64,000 bases of DNA from UBA5078 sp040384465 (GTDB taxonomy: Bacteria; Pseudomonadota; Gammaproteobacteria; Pseudomonadales; Pseudohongiellaceae), in the NCBI GenBank assembly GCA_040384465.1, contig JAZKJF010000012.1, positions 124,001-188,000 on the forward strand, read 5' to 3'. The notes beneath the pieces are model-generated. The model worked only from the letters and a program-made list of their open reading frames with translations. It ran no database searches and was not told where the DNA came from. Shown here piece after piece: positions 34,683 through 42,486 of the stretch (positions are counted from its first letter, which is position 1; the number at the start of each line of letters is the position of its first letter). The translations under genes and the position numbers were made by a program.

Positions 34683-34716
34683 TAAAAAAAATGCCCGTAT
34701 CTCGCGATACGGGCAT
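34683..34716 (-). terminator. Rho-independent terminator of amt
   Basis: On the minus strand the perfect stem ATGCCCGTAT/ATACGGGCAT (34691-34716, loop CGCGAG) is followed by a run of eight T. It lies about 40 bases past the amt stop codon. Confidence 0.93.
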
Positions 34717-34756
34717 TACGGATGCAGCTCAGAAAACTAAGAGGCTTTGTGCCGAC

Positions 34757-36199
34757 TTAGTTGTGATAAGCCGATTCACCGTGTTCGGAGAGGTCGAGAC
34801 CAGTGGCCTCGACTTCAGGCGATACACGCAGACCGATGGTGTACTTGAGCACTGCCAGGATGATTGAACTCACTACCGCGCTCCAGATCACTGCGACCAG
34901 TACTGCCTTCACCTGAATCAGGATTTGACCAGAATCGTAGCCGAACGTCGGACCGACCCAGCCGTCGATCACGTAGCCTGCACCACCCAGCGCAGGGTTA
35001 ACGAATACACCGGTGAGGATTGCGCCGACGATGCCGCCGACTGCGTGGATGCCGAATGCATCCAACGCATCATCGTAACCCAGCATGTTCTTGATATAAG
35101 CCACTGCAAAGAAGCACACGGTGCTTGCTACCAAACCAATCACCAGAGCGCCCCCGATGCCCACAAAGCCGCACGCAGGGGTGATTGCAACGAGTCCTGC
35201 AACGGCACCGGACAGGATACCCAGCAAGCTGGGACGGCCTCTCAGTATCCACTCAGCTGCCATCCAGGTGACAGCTCCTACTGCTGTTGCAAACAGCGTG
35301 TTGCCGAATGCCAGTACTGCGTAACCGTTGGCTTCGAGGTTGGAGCCAGCGTTGAAGCCGAACCAGCCGAACCACAGCAGGGAAGCGCCGAGCATGGTCA
35401 TGGTGAGACTGTGCGGTGGCATTGCGACTTTACCGTAGCCAGTACGTTTACCCAGGAATATGGCAGCGACCAAGCCTGCGATACCAGCGTTAATGTGCAC
35501 CACCGTGCCGCCTGCGAAGTCCAGTGCACCCATCTGCCACAGATAACCGGCGGTTGCATTGAGTTCAGCTACGACGTCCGGGCTCGTGTAGGCGTCCGGA
35601 CCAGGCCACCACCAAACCATGTGCGCCATGGGGATATACGAGAACGTGAACCACAGCACCGAGAAGATCAAGACTGCGGAGAACTTCATGCGCTCAGCGT
35701 AGCCACCGGCGATCAGCCCTACTGTGATTGCGGCGAACGTGAGCTGGAAGAAGGCAAACAGCATCTCGGGAATGACGACGCCTTTGCTGAAAGTGGCGGT
35801 AGGTACGAAGAAGCCGTTAGCATCGAAAACAACTCCACTTAACATCGTCTTGCTTAAGCCACCAAAGATCGAGCTGCCGTTACTGAAAGCCAGACTGTAA
35901 CCGTAAACCACCCACAGTACCGCGATAATGCAGAAGATGGAGAATATCTGCATCATGGTCGAGAGCATGTTCTTGGCCCGCGCCATGCCACCGTAAAAGA
36001 GCGCAAGACCCGGAATGGACATCAATAGTACGAAAGCCGTGGATACCAGCATCCAGGCGATATCGCCATTGTTGTACACCGGCGCGTCCTGCGCCATTGC
36101 GAGTTGCGGGAGAGCGGTAGTTGTTGCCGCTAGCCCCCACCAAGCAATGCGTTTTGCTTTGCCTGCCATAGTGGCTGGAATTCGAGAAACGTTAGTCAT
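34757..36199 (-). CDS. amt: Ammonium transporter (Amt/MEP/Rh family)
   Basis: A 480-residue ammonium channel. A signal-like N-terminus (WWGLAATTTALPQLAMAQ) precedes 11 membrane helices. Key motifs: ADMV-type NGDIAWMLVSTAFVLLMSIPGLALFYGGM, FDFAGGTVVHINAGIAGL (first pore His), and DALDAFGIHAVGGIVGAIL (second pore His). GWFGFNAGSNLEANG is also typical. It conducts NH4+/NH3 across the inner membrane and is usually gated by GlnK; no glnK gene is adjacent. The ATG at 36199 has a CAGGAGATT site. Upstream is a sigma-54 promoter with two NtrC sites; a strong terminator follows the gene. Confidence 0.95.
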   Translation of the reverse strand: MTNVSRIPATMAGKAKRIAWWGLAATTTALPQLAMAQDAPVYNNGDIAWMLVSTAFVLLMSIPGLALFYGGMARAKNMLSTMMQIFSIFCIIAVLWVVYGYSLAFSNGSSIFGGLSKTMLSGVVFDANGFFVPTATFSKGVVIPEMLFAFFQLTFAAITVGLIAGGYAERMKFSAVLIFSVLWFTFSYIPMAHMVWWWPGPDAYTSPDVVAELNATAGYLWQMGALDFAGGTVVHINAGIAGLVAAIFLGKRTGYGKVAMPPHSLTMTMLGASLLWFGWFGFNAGSNLEANGYAVLAFGNTLFATAVGAVTWMAAEWILRGRPSLLGILSGAVAGLVAITPACGFVGIGGALVIGLVASTVCFFAVAYIKNMLGYDDALDAFGIHAVGGIVGAILTGVFVNPALGGAGYVIDGWVGPTFGYDSGQILIQVKAVLVAVIWSAVVSSIILAVLKYTIGLRVSPEVEATGLDLSEHGESAYHN

Positions 36200-36303
36200 T
36201 GGAAATCTCCTGGACCTGTAAGGTTAGATGGCATCGTCGTCGGTTTCCCCCGGACGGATACGGATGGCCTGTTCAATGTCAGCACCGCAGTACTGCTAGC
36301 CAA

Positions 36304-36320
36304 AGCAAGGCTCATGCCAA
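36304..36320 (-). promoter_or_regulatory. Sigma-54 promoter of amt
   Basis: On the minus strand TTGGCATG-AGCC-TTGCT matches the -24/-12 consensus TGGCACG-N4-TTGCW with the required GG-N10-GC spacing. The start site would be near 36292, about 93 bases upstream of the amt ATG. Confidence 0.88.
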
Positions 36321-36360
36321 CCGAAAAATGGCACTACTAGGGCCTTTGATCGATACTATT

Positions 36361-36407
36361 CGCACCAAATAAGGTCTCTCTGGAGAGGTATGCACGTTAA
36401 TGGTGCA
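36361..36407. promoter_or_regulatory. Two NtrC-type enhancer sites upstream of amt
   Basis: TGCACGTTAATGGTGCA at 36391-36407 is close to the 17-bp NtrC consensus (TGCACC-N5-GGTGCA). A weaker copy, CGCACCAAATAAGGTCT, lies at 36361-36377. Their centres are 30 bp apart, about three helical turns, and they are about 75 and 105 bases upstream of the predicted start site. Confidence 0.8.
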
Positions 36408-36625
36408 TTTCCTATTCTGCCTGCAACTGAGTGAATTGGCTGACGGGCCGCTCAAGTACTCCGGACGGTTGGCGTGCTCGCACCTTTTTGGCCGCGCGAC
36501 AGCAGCTTCAGTGATGCAGCAACCGCGCACTGGCAGATAAAGAACGCTTCGCCCGTTTCCAAGTGAAATGAGCAACCTGAACAGGCATACTGCAGCCATT
36601 CACACAACCCGGGTGGTACAAGTAA

Positions 36626-38869
36626 ATGGCTGAACTTTCTTTCAACGCCCAAATACATCAGCATAAAAGTTACAGAATCCGTGCAGCGGTGCTCGCCACA
36701 ATCTTTATCGGTCTGACAGCATGCAGCGAAGAGGTTGCACCCACTGCCCCTTCCCCCTCTGCTGCGGCCCCGGCCTCCGTCGCAATCTCGATCCTCTCTT
36801 CACCCGGCGCCGAATGGGTATCCGGTGGCGATGCAATGGTGCGCGTCAGTACCACGGATGTGCCTGACAATGCGCAGATTCAGCTACTGCTCAACGGCAC
36901 TGACGTCACCAGCCAGCTCGTCAAAGACAGCGCCGGTGGCACCATGACCGGCGTGGTCAGCGGCATGGCCACCGGGAATAACACACTCACCGCCGCTGTC
37001 ACCACGCACTCAGCACAACTCCTGACCACAGCCTCACTGGACGTCACTAATTCCCCGGCCACCGGCCCGATGTTCTCCGGCCCCCATGAAACGCCCTTCG
37101 TGTGCCAGACCGACGCCTTCGACCTCGCCGATGGCAGCACCCTCGGCGCACCTCTGGATGCAAACTGCTCGGTCGCTACACGCGTCGACTACGTTTACCG
37201 CAGCACGGATGCGAGCATCACAGATCTGCAACCTCTCAGCTCGCTCACAGCCCTGCCCGCCGATGTCGCCAGCACGACGACTATCGACAACAAGACCGTC
37301 CCTTATGTAGTGCGCATCGAGACTGGTACGCTCAACCGTGCGATCTACCAAACGGCGATGCTGCACAACCCGGCGGCAGAGGAAGCTCCGAGCTTGAGCA
37401 ACCCTCCAGATGGCTGGAACGGTCGCCTGGTCTACACGTTCGGCGGCGGCTGCACCAACGGCTGGTATCGCCAAGGCAGCAACACCGGCGGCGTACTCGA
37501 CGACAATATCCTGAAGCAAGGCTATGCCATCGCCTCGTCCTCGCTCAACGTGTTCGGCAACAATTGCAACGACCTGCTCGCCGCTGAATCCATGGCGATG
37601 GTGAAGGAGCGCTTCATCGAGGCCTATGGTCCGCCGCGCTACACGATCGGCTGGGGCTGCTCCGGCGGCTCCTATCAGCAGCACCAGATCGCCGATAATT
37701 ATCCCGGCCTGCTCGACGGCATCCTGCCCGGCTGCAGTTTTCCCGATGTCGCCTTCGGAACCGTCTACTCGATTATCGACCAGCGTCTGCTGGGACATTA
37801 TTTTCGCGACACGGCACCACAACAGTTCAGTGATGAACAGATCGAAGCCGTCGCTGGCATCCTCTCGGTGAAGACGATGTACACCAACACCGTGTACCAG
37901 GGCTCACTGCGTATCGCGGCCGATGCTTATTGCCCAGACGCATTGCCAGAGGACCAGCGTTATAACGCGAGCAGCAATCCCACCGGCGCACGCTGCGGTG
38001 TCTACGACCATACAGTGAATGTCTATGGCAAAGATCCCGCCACCGGTTTCGCACGCCGCCCCATCGACAACGTCGGTGTGCAATACGGGCTGGCGGCTTT
38101 GAACGCGGGGACTATCAGTGTCGATCAGTTCCTCGATATCAACGAGAAGATCGGCGGCTACGACAACGACGCCAACTTCCAGGCCGAGCGGACAGTGGCG
38201 GACATCGAGGCAACGCGGCAGGCTTATCGTACCGGACGCCTGACCAGTGCCGGTGGCGGACTGCGGGACATTCCGATCATCGATTACCGCGCCTACAGCG
38301 ATGATAACGATGACGGCGATATCCATCTGCGCTACCACTCTTTCTCGATGCGTGAGCGTCTGCGCAAGGCCAATGGTGATGCCGACAACCAGGTGATGCT
38401 CGTCGAAGACTTCCGCTACAGCTACTACGGCAGCCGCAGCCCGCTGCTGATGAGCGCGCTGGCGCAGATGGACCAGTGGCTAGCCAATATCGCCGCCGAC
38501 ACCACTGCCATCACGCCGAATGCCACCATGCATGACAAAGTCGTACGCAACAAGCCGGCGACCCTGCAGGACGGCTGCAACACCCGCGACGAGAACCCGA
38601 CCTTCATCGCCGAAACCCAGAGCCGCAGCAGTGGCCAGTGTGCTGACATTTACCCTGCTCCCGCCTCACCACGTTTTGTCGCGGGTGCGGATATCGCAGC
38701 CGACGTCATCAAGTGCGCTCTGAAACCTGTCGACATGCAAGACTACACAGTGCAATTCGACACCGCGCAATCGGCACGCCTGCAGAAAGTCTTCCGCGAT
38801 GGCGTGTGTGACTGGAGCAAGGACGGCGTCGAGCAGCAGGGGCTGCAGGGCTTGTGGTTGAAGTTTTAG
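36626..38869 (+). CDS. DUF6351 family lipoprotein, alpha/beta-hydrolase-like
   Basis: A 747-residue lipoprotein with signal peptide and lipobox LTAC (Cys33). After a Pro/Ala-rich linker come a beta-rich domain (ISILSSPGAEWVSGGDAMVRV) and a large DUF6351 domain. This part shows an alpha/beta-hydrolase look: GRLVYTFGGGCTNGWYRQG, GCSGGSYQQHQIADNYPGLLDGI as a nucleophile elbow with a Ser in GCSGGS, and a downstream HLRYHSFS. Several cysteines suggest disulfides. Family members are thought to be esterase-like or tannase-like; the substrate is unknown. It starts at 36626 with a GTGG site. Confidence 0.8.
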   Translation: MAELSFNAQIHQHKSYRIRAAVLATIFIGLTACSEEVAPTAPSPSAAAPASVAISILSSPGAEWVSGGDAMVRVSTTDVPDNAQIQLLLNGTDVTSQLVKDSAGGTMTGVVSGMATGNNTLTAAVTTHSAQLLTTASLDVTNSPATGPMFSGPHETPFVCQTDAFDLADGSTLGAPLDANCSVATRVDYVYRSTDASITDLQPLSSLTALPADVASTTTIDNKTVPYVVRIETGTLNRAIYQTAMLHNPAAEEAPSLSNPPDGWNGRLVYTFGGGCTNGWYRQGSNTGGVLDDNILKQGYAIASSSLNVFGNNCNDLLAAESMAMVKERFIEAYGPPRYTIGWGCSGGSYQQHQIADNYPGLLDGILPGCSFPDVAFGTVYSIIDQRLLGHYFRDTAPQQFSDEQIEAVAGILSVKTMYTNTVYQGSLRIAADAYCPDALPEDQRYNASSNPTGARCGVYDHTVNVYGKDPATGFARRPIDNVGVQYGLAALNAGTISVDQFLDINEKIGGYDNDANFQAERTVADIEATRQAYRTGRLTSAGGGLRDIPIIDYRAYSDDNDDGDIHLRYHSFSMRERLRKANGDADNQVMLVEDFRYSYYGSRSPLLMSALAQMDQWLANIAADTTAITPNATMHDKVVRNKPATLQDGCNTRDENPTFIAETQSRSSGQCADIYPAPASPRFVAGADIAADVIKCALKPVDMQDYTVQFDTAQSARLQKVFRDGVCDWSKDGVEQQGLQGLWLKF

Positions 38870-38901
38870 GGTGTCGACGGCAAGCCTCTCTTGCGCCCTC
38901 A

Positions 38902-38935
38902 CATCTGATGCGATAGCATCAAATCATCTGATGCA
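38902..38935. promoter_or_regulatory. Operator candidate of the VapBC pair
   Basis: TGATGC-GATA-GCATCA (38906-38921) is a perfect palindrome, and CATCTGATGC is repeated at 38902-38911 and 38926-38935. These sites end 13 bases before the antitoxin start, as expected of an autoregulated toxin-antitoxin operator. Confidence 0.7.
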
Positions 38936-38947
38936 CAGGGGTATATT

Positions 38948-39211
38948 TTGCGCACTACATTAGACATTGAAGACTCTGTCCTGAACGCAGTGAAGGAACT
39001 GGCGCAACGCCAGGGAAAGTCAGCGGGTGAGGTCATATCGACGCTGGCACGTCAGGCCTTGTTGCAGGGTGTTGGAGCGTCTGATCGCCAACAGAGCAAT
39101 GCGGTCAGCGAACCGCCAGCCAGCTATGGCTTTCGCCCTCTGTCCGCCAATGGTGACACTCTGGTCAGTAATGCCATGGTGAATAAACTGCGCGACGAGC
39201 TGGGGGTGTGA
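38948..39211 (+). CDS. VapB-like antitoxin with ribbon-helix-helix domain
   Basis: An 87-residue antitoxin. The N-terminal RHH is MRTTLDIEDSVLNAVKELAQRQGKSAGEVISTLARQAL; the C-terminal part is predicted to wrap the toxin (NGDTLVSNAMVNKLRDELGV). The start is TTG at 38948 with an AGGGG site; no ATG fits. It binds DNA to repress its own operon and neutralises the downstream VapC. Its stop overlaps the toxin ATG (TGATG). This gene order and the palindromic operator support a classical type II toxin-antitoxin system. Confidence 0.88.
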   Translation: MRTTLDIEDSVLNAVKELAQRQGKSAGEVISTLARQALLQGVGASDRQQSNAVSEPPASYGFRPLSANGDTLVSNAMVNKLRDELGV

Positions 39212-39639
39212 TGCGGGCACTGCTGGATGTCAACGTGCTCATCGCACTGCTGGACAGCGCGCACATCCATCATTCCCAGGCAATGAACTGGTTAAGTACC
39301 AACATCGCGGAGGGTTGGGCGTCATGTCCAATCACTCAGAATGGGTGTATCCGTATCATGTCACAATCAGCGTATCCCAACTCCCGTTCTCCCATTGAGA
39401 TCGCCTCACGTTTACGCGACGCCACGCTATCTCCCCAGCATCAGTTCTGGGCAGATGATGCGTCACTGTTGGATGCCGAACTCTTTGATTGGCAACATCT
39501 GTTCAATGCCCGCCAGCTTACTGATGCTTATCTGTTGGCGCTGGCGGTGCAGAACTCGGGGGTCTTTGTAACGTTTGATCACGCCGTGCCTTTCCGCGCG
39601 GTAGCAGGCGCTGGAATGGAACACTTGATCCTGATCTGA
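39211..39639 (+). CDS. VapC-type PIN domain toxin
   Basis: A 142-residue PIN-domain ribonuclease. The N-terminus MRALLDVNVLIALLDSAHIHH has the first acidic residue (Asp). Then GWASCPITQNGCIRIMSQ carries the TQNG form of the family segment, and LTDAYLLALAV and FVTFDHAVPF give the third and fourth acidic residues. Substrates in the family are tRNAs or the 23S rRNA sarcin-ricin loop. ATG at 39211 overlaps the antitoxin stop. It is complete and looks functional. Confidence 0.9.
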   Translation: MRALLDVNVLIALLDSAHIHHSQAMNWLSTNIAEGWASCPITQNGCIRIMSQSAYPNSRSPIEIASRLRDATLSPQHQFWADDASLLDAELFDWQHLFNARQLTDAYLLALAVQNSGVFVTFDHAVPFRAVAGAGMEHLILI

Positions 39640-39649
39640 CGGTGGCCAA

Positions 39650-40072
39650 ATGACACTCACTGAAATCGCCTATGGTTCTCCTGAATACCAGCTGACCCTC
39701 GCTCTCAGAGAGCGCGTACTGCGCATCCCCCTCGGCCTCAAATTGTCCGACAACGACACCATAGATGAAGATCAGCAGCTGCATTTCACGACCTTGCACG
39801 AAGGGACTCTACTGGCATGTGTGGTAGCCAAACCGCTTGGAGGTGGCACTGTCAAACTACGGCAGATGGCGGTGTGTCCACAGCACCAAGGGCGGGGCCT
39901 TGGTCGGCAGTTACTCAAGTTTGCCGAGGACACTCTCAGGCAGAGGGGTTTCCAGCGAATCGAGATGTCCGCGCGGCAATCAGCCATCGGGTTCTATGAA
40001 AAAATTGGCTATCGGACTATAGGTGATGCCTATGTTGAACGGGGAATTCCTCACATCAAAATGCAGAAGTAG
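39650..40072 (+). CDS. GNAT family N-acetyltransferase
   Basis: A 140-residue acetyltransferase of the ElaA/YitI-like compact kind. The coenzyme A region is LRQMAVCPQHQGRGLGRQLLKFAEDTLRQRG, with Q-H-Q-G-R-G-L-G as the R/Q-x-x-G-x-G/A loop. ARQSAIGFYEKIGYRTIGD is the expected C-terminal part. The start lies 10 bases after VapC. The substrate is unknown. GNAT genes next to toxin genes are common, but whether this one acts with VapBC is not shown. A strong hairpin follows. Confidence 0.88.
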   Translation: MTLTEIAYGSPEYQLTLALRERVLRIPLGLKLSDNDTIDEDQQLHFTTLHEGTLLACVVAKPLGGGTVKLRQMAVCPQHQGRGLGRQLLKFAEDTLRQRGFQRIEMSARQSAIGFYEKIGYRTIGDAYVERGIPHIKMQK

Positions 40073-40106
40073 CTGCGTCGAGCCCATGCAGCATGATTAT
40101 CTTCTG

Positions 40107-40137
40107 AGAGCTGGTCACAAATTGTGACCAGCTCTTT
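40107..40137 (+). terminator. Rho-independent terminator-like hairpin after the GNAT gene
   Basis: AGAGCTGGTCAC (40107-40118) and GTGACCAGCTCT (40124-40135) pair perfectly over the loop AAATT and run into TTT. It also lies just downstream of the convergent ORF6N fragment. Confidence 0.8.
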
Positions 40138-40158
40138 ACGCATTGATCTGACAAGACA

Positions 40159-40404
40159 CTATTGCTCGTTCCACGGCCCAAAACCGATAGGCCTCTTCCT
40201 GCCAGACTCCTTTTCCTTTTCAGTAGCTGCCAGCTGGAACATGAAGTCTTCGGGAAAGCGCACACTATTTCGCTTAACTGCCTGATTGAGTGCTTTGGTT
40301 GACACGCCATATAGCGCTGCGAGATCGGCGTCAATCATTACCCGCTGACCGCGCAGGGTCACTATCTTCCCCGCAATTAGCTCAAGAGTTTGTAAATCTG
40401 ACAT
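40159..40404 (-). CDS. Truncated ORF6N-domain protein
   Basis: An 81-residue protein. KIVTLRGQRVMIDADLAALYGVSTKALNQAVKRNSVRFPEDFMFQL is the start of an ORF6N domain, a DNA-binding module common in phages and accessory islands. A full ORF6N protein continues with a W-G-G-R/RYLPYAFTEQG region and is about twice as long; here the frame ends after KRPIGFGPWNEQ. It is therefore likely a shortened copy. The start at ATG 40404 has a good AGGAAAGG site, so expression is possible. Confidence 0.75.
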   Translation of the reverse strand: MSDLQTLELIAGKIVTLRGQRVMIDADLAALYGVSTKALNQAVKRNSVRFPEDFMFQLAATEKEKESGRKRPIGFGPWNEQ

Positions 40405-40604
40405 CGGAATCCTTTCCTGATCGAATTTCGTATAGCACAAGCATAGCCTATAAAGCCGCATGAGCAAGCTGACCGTGGCACTCAACCGAGAGAGACAGAA
40501 AGAATCATTCGCAACAAGCTGGCCCAAACCTCGGTTCTTGTGTCAGCATGTAACAACCAAAAACCACCGCTGACGGGCAACTCTGCCCGGGGAATGGAAC
40601 ACTC

Positions 40605-41285
40605 ATGCAAATTTCAACATGGAAACTTTCGAGACCTCTCTTCAACACTTTGCTCACGGGACTGGTGCTGGTGGGCGCGCTGTCACAGGCCACCCCGTCG
40701 CTGGCCGCTGATGCCGCTTTCGACGGTGCCACCGGCGTACTAACGCTACCGGTTGTCGATGTACCCGGCACGGGCGTCGTCAATGCCGGGCTGCGGCTGA
40801 GCAAGGACAATCCCATCGAGTTCACCCTGCAGTCGGCGCAGATCTACACGACGCCGGTGACACTCAACGACAAGTCTGCGCGGGTGCGGGATGGGGGCGT
40901 CCTCTATATACCCAGCGTGCAGGTGGGCAGTCAGCTGTATGAACTGAACATGACACTCATCAAGCCGGACCCGATTACCTTCGGCAATCTGCAGGTGCTG
41001 GGTATTACCAATGTGACGCCACCTGCGCCGGACCCTCTGCAGTTGAGCATCACAGCCGGGCAGAACCGCTACGCCCAGCTCTGCGCCAGTTGTCATGGCA
41101 GCAACGGTGACGGCGACTTGCAGGGTCCGAGTCTCGTGACCAGTGGTTTCAACACCTTCAGTACCCTGCGTGTGAAGATCAACAACACCATGCCGCTGGG
41201 CAACTCCTCTGCCTGCGTCGACAACAGCAACTCGACGTGCGCCACCGACATCGCCAACTTCATCTTCAATCGTCTGCAGCGGTGA
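40605..41285 (+). CDS. Secreted c-type cytochrome-domain protein
   Basis: A 226-residue periplasmic protein. The signal peptide ends near TPSLAADAA. Residues 40-150 form a beta-rich domain (GVLTLPVVDVPGTGVVNAGL, SQLYELNMTLIKPDPITF) without a known family. The C-terminal 75 residues carry one heme c site, CASCH (Cys160, Cys163, His164). A Met in TMPLGN may be the distal ligand. It may accept or pass on electrons. The next gene starts 4 bases after the stop and encodes a beta-barrel protein, so the two are co-transcribed. Confidence 0.85.
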   Translation: MQISTWKLSRPLFNTLLTGLVLVGALSQATPSLAADAAFDGATGVLTLPVVDVPGTGVVNAGLRLSKDNPIEFTLQSAQIYTTPVTLNDKSARVRDGGVLYIPSVQVGSQLYELNMTLIKPDPITFGNLQVLGITNVTPPAPDPLQLSITAGQNRYAQLCASCHGSNGDGDLQGPSLVTSGFNTFSTLRVKINNTMPLGNSSACVDNSNSTCATDIANFIFNRLQR

Positions 41286-41289
41286 CAGC

Positions 41290-42219
41290 ATGAGCATTCC
41301 AGATATGACGACTCTGCGCCTGACTGCCGCCGCTTGCGTGTTGATACTCTCTGCTCCGGCAGTGCTGGCGCAGGAGGTGTTGCGCGATTACGAGCGCAAG
41401 TCCTTCGACAGTCCGGAAGGCTGGGCCATGGCCCACACTTTGTCTTCCTCGTTGAATCTGGGCGCGCTGCCCCCGGAAGCGCTCGCGCCCTGGCACTGGA
41501 GCGTGTCGGCAGAATTGGGCTCCATTCCCCATCTCACCCGCGAGGAGCAGCGCGTCGGTTTCGGCGGGTACAAGCTGGAAGATATGAACAAGTCGCCGGT
41601 GTTTGGCAGAGGCCGGGTACTACTCGGGCTGCCGGGCAAAGTCAGCGTGGAGGCCTCGTGGACGCCACCCGTGCAGGTCGATGGAGCACGGCCCGAGGGC
41701 ATTTACGGTCTGGCACTGGAGAAATCCTTGTTTGACGAAGGCGGCTGGCAACTGGGCGTACGCTTGTTCGCGGTGCGCGGAGAGGCCTCGGGTGATACGA
41801 CGTGCAGCCACTCGGTCGCCTCTGCTACTCCAGGTTCTGCGGCAAATCCCTTTGGCTGCCGGGAGCCTTCAGAGGATCGACTGCAACTCGACCACGAGGG
41901 CGTCGAATTGATGGCTTCCCACCGCATCCCCAATACCCGCTGGCAACCCTTCATCGCCATGGCCAAGACTCACGCCAGCCCTTATGTAGAGGTCAATGCC
42001 CGAGTCTTTGACAGCCTGGATCTGTCTGAAATGGAGACCAAAGGCACACTCTCCACACTGTCGGTCGGCGCTGTGTACCACGCCACGCCCGACTGGCGCG
42101 TGACCGCCGCATTCTCCTACACCCCGCTGGATGTGCGCCGACCACCACTCGGCCAGAGTCGTGATGCCAACTTCTGGAGCGTCCGGCTAGGCCTGGCGTG
42201 GGTGAGAGCGGGCCGTTAA
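41290..42219 (+). CDS. Hypothetical outer-membrane beta-barrel protein
   Basis: A 309-residue exported protein (signal peptide ending near SAPAVLAQEV). The rest is made of amphipathic strands typical of outer-membrane barrels: WHWSVSAELGSIP, VSVEASWTPPVQV, WQLGVRLFAVRGE, LSTLSVGAVYHATPDWRVTAAFSYTP. The C-terminus (NFWSVRLGLAWVRAGR) is a final aromatic strand with a short extension. Two cysteines (TTCSHS and FGCRE) may form a loop disulfide. No family name can be given. It follows the cytochrome gene closely and may be a partner. Confidence 0.75.
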   Translation: MSIPDMTTLRLTAAACVLILSAPAVLAQEVLRDYERKSFDSPEGWAMAHTLSSSLNLGALPPEALAPWHWSVSAELGSIPHLTREEQRVGFGGYKLEDMNKSPVFGRGRVLLGLPGKVSVEASWTPPVQVDGARPEGIYGLALEKSLFDEGGWQLGVRLFAVRGEASGDTTCSHSVASATPGSAANPFGCREPSEDRLQLDHEGVELMASHRIPNTRWQPFIAMAKTHASPYVEVNARVFDSLDLSEMETKGTLSTLSVGAVYHATPDWRVTAAFSYTPLDVRRPPLGQSRDANFWSVRLGLAWVRAGR

Positions 42220-42234
42220 CGACGGCCCTGCCCA

Positions 42235-42265
42235 TCTTCTATTCCCCCACTCTTCTATTCCCCCA
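42235..42265. repeat. Direct repeat of a 15-mer after the barrel gene
   Basis: TCTTCTATTCCCCCA occurs at 42235-42249 and 42251-42265, one base apart. It is a tandem duplication in the leader region upstream of the sigma-28-like promoter. Confidence 0.85.
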
Positions 42266-42310
42266 TTCAGTTCTGCAAAAACTCTGCACAAAAAAAGAGC
42301 ACCTTTTTCC

Positions 42311-42337
42311 TAAAGTTTCTCCTGAACAGGTCGCTAC
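42311..42337 (+). promoter_or_regulatory. Sigma-28 (FliA)-like promoter of the YfiR-chemoreceptor unit
   Basis: TAAAGTTT (42311-42318) equals the FliA -35 consensus. After 11 bases comes GTCGCTAC (42330-42337), which matches the -10 consensus GCCGATAA at 5 of 8 positions. It is 150 bases upstream of the yfiR-like start and no other strong promoter is evident. Confidence 0.65.
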
Positions 42338-42486
42338 TCGTATTGAATGGCCAAGAGGGAGTCCTGGTTTGAACACGCAGTAAGCCAATCCTATCGACAA
42401 TGCAGCACCCTCAGACCAGCAACAGCCGTATCCCCAAAAGGTACGGAAAAAGAAAACTGCCCATCCAAAATGTACGGAGAAACTCC

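Larger units (their letters stand above)
36200..36625. other. 426-base control region between amt and the DUF6351 gene
   Basis: No gene is supported. It holds the amt leader, a sigma-54 promoter at 36304-36320 and two NtrC-like sites at 36361-36377 and 36391-36407. The remaining 220 bases contain the promoter of the plus-strand lipoprotein gene; no clear element was recognised there. Confidence 0.7.

Noticed and set aside
34480..34740. An 86-codon plus-strand frame between gntP and amt
   Set aside because: It ends in the amt terminator region, has no ribosome site and no coding look.
36312..36599. A 95-codon minus-strand frame upstream of amt
   Set aside because: It runs through the NtrC sites and has no ribosome site or family resemblance.
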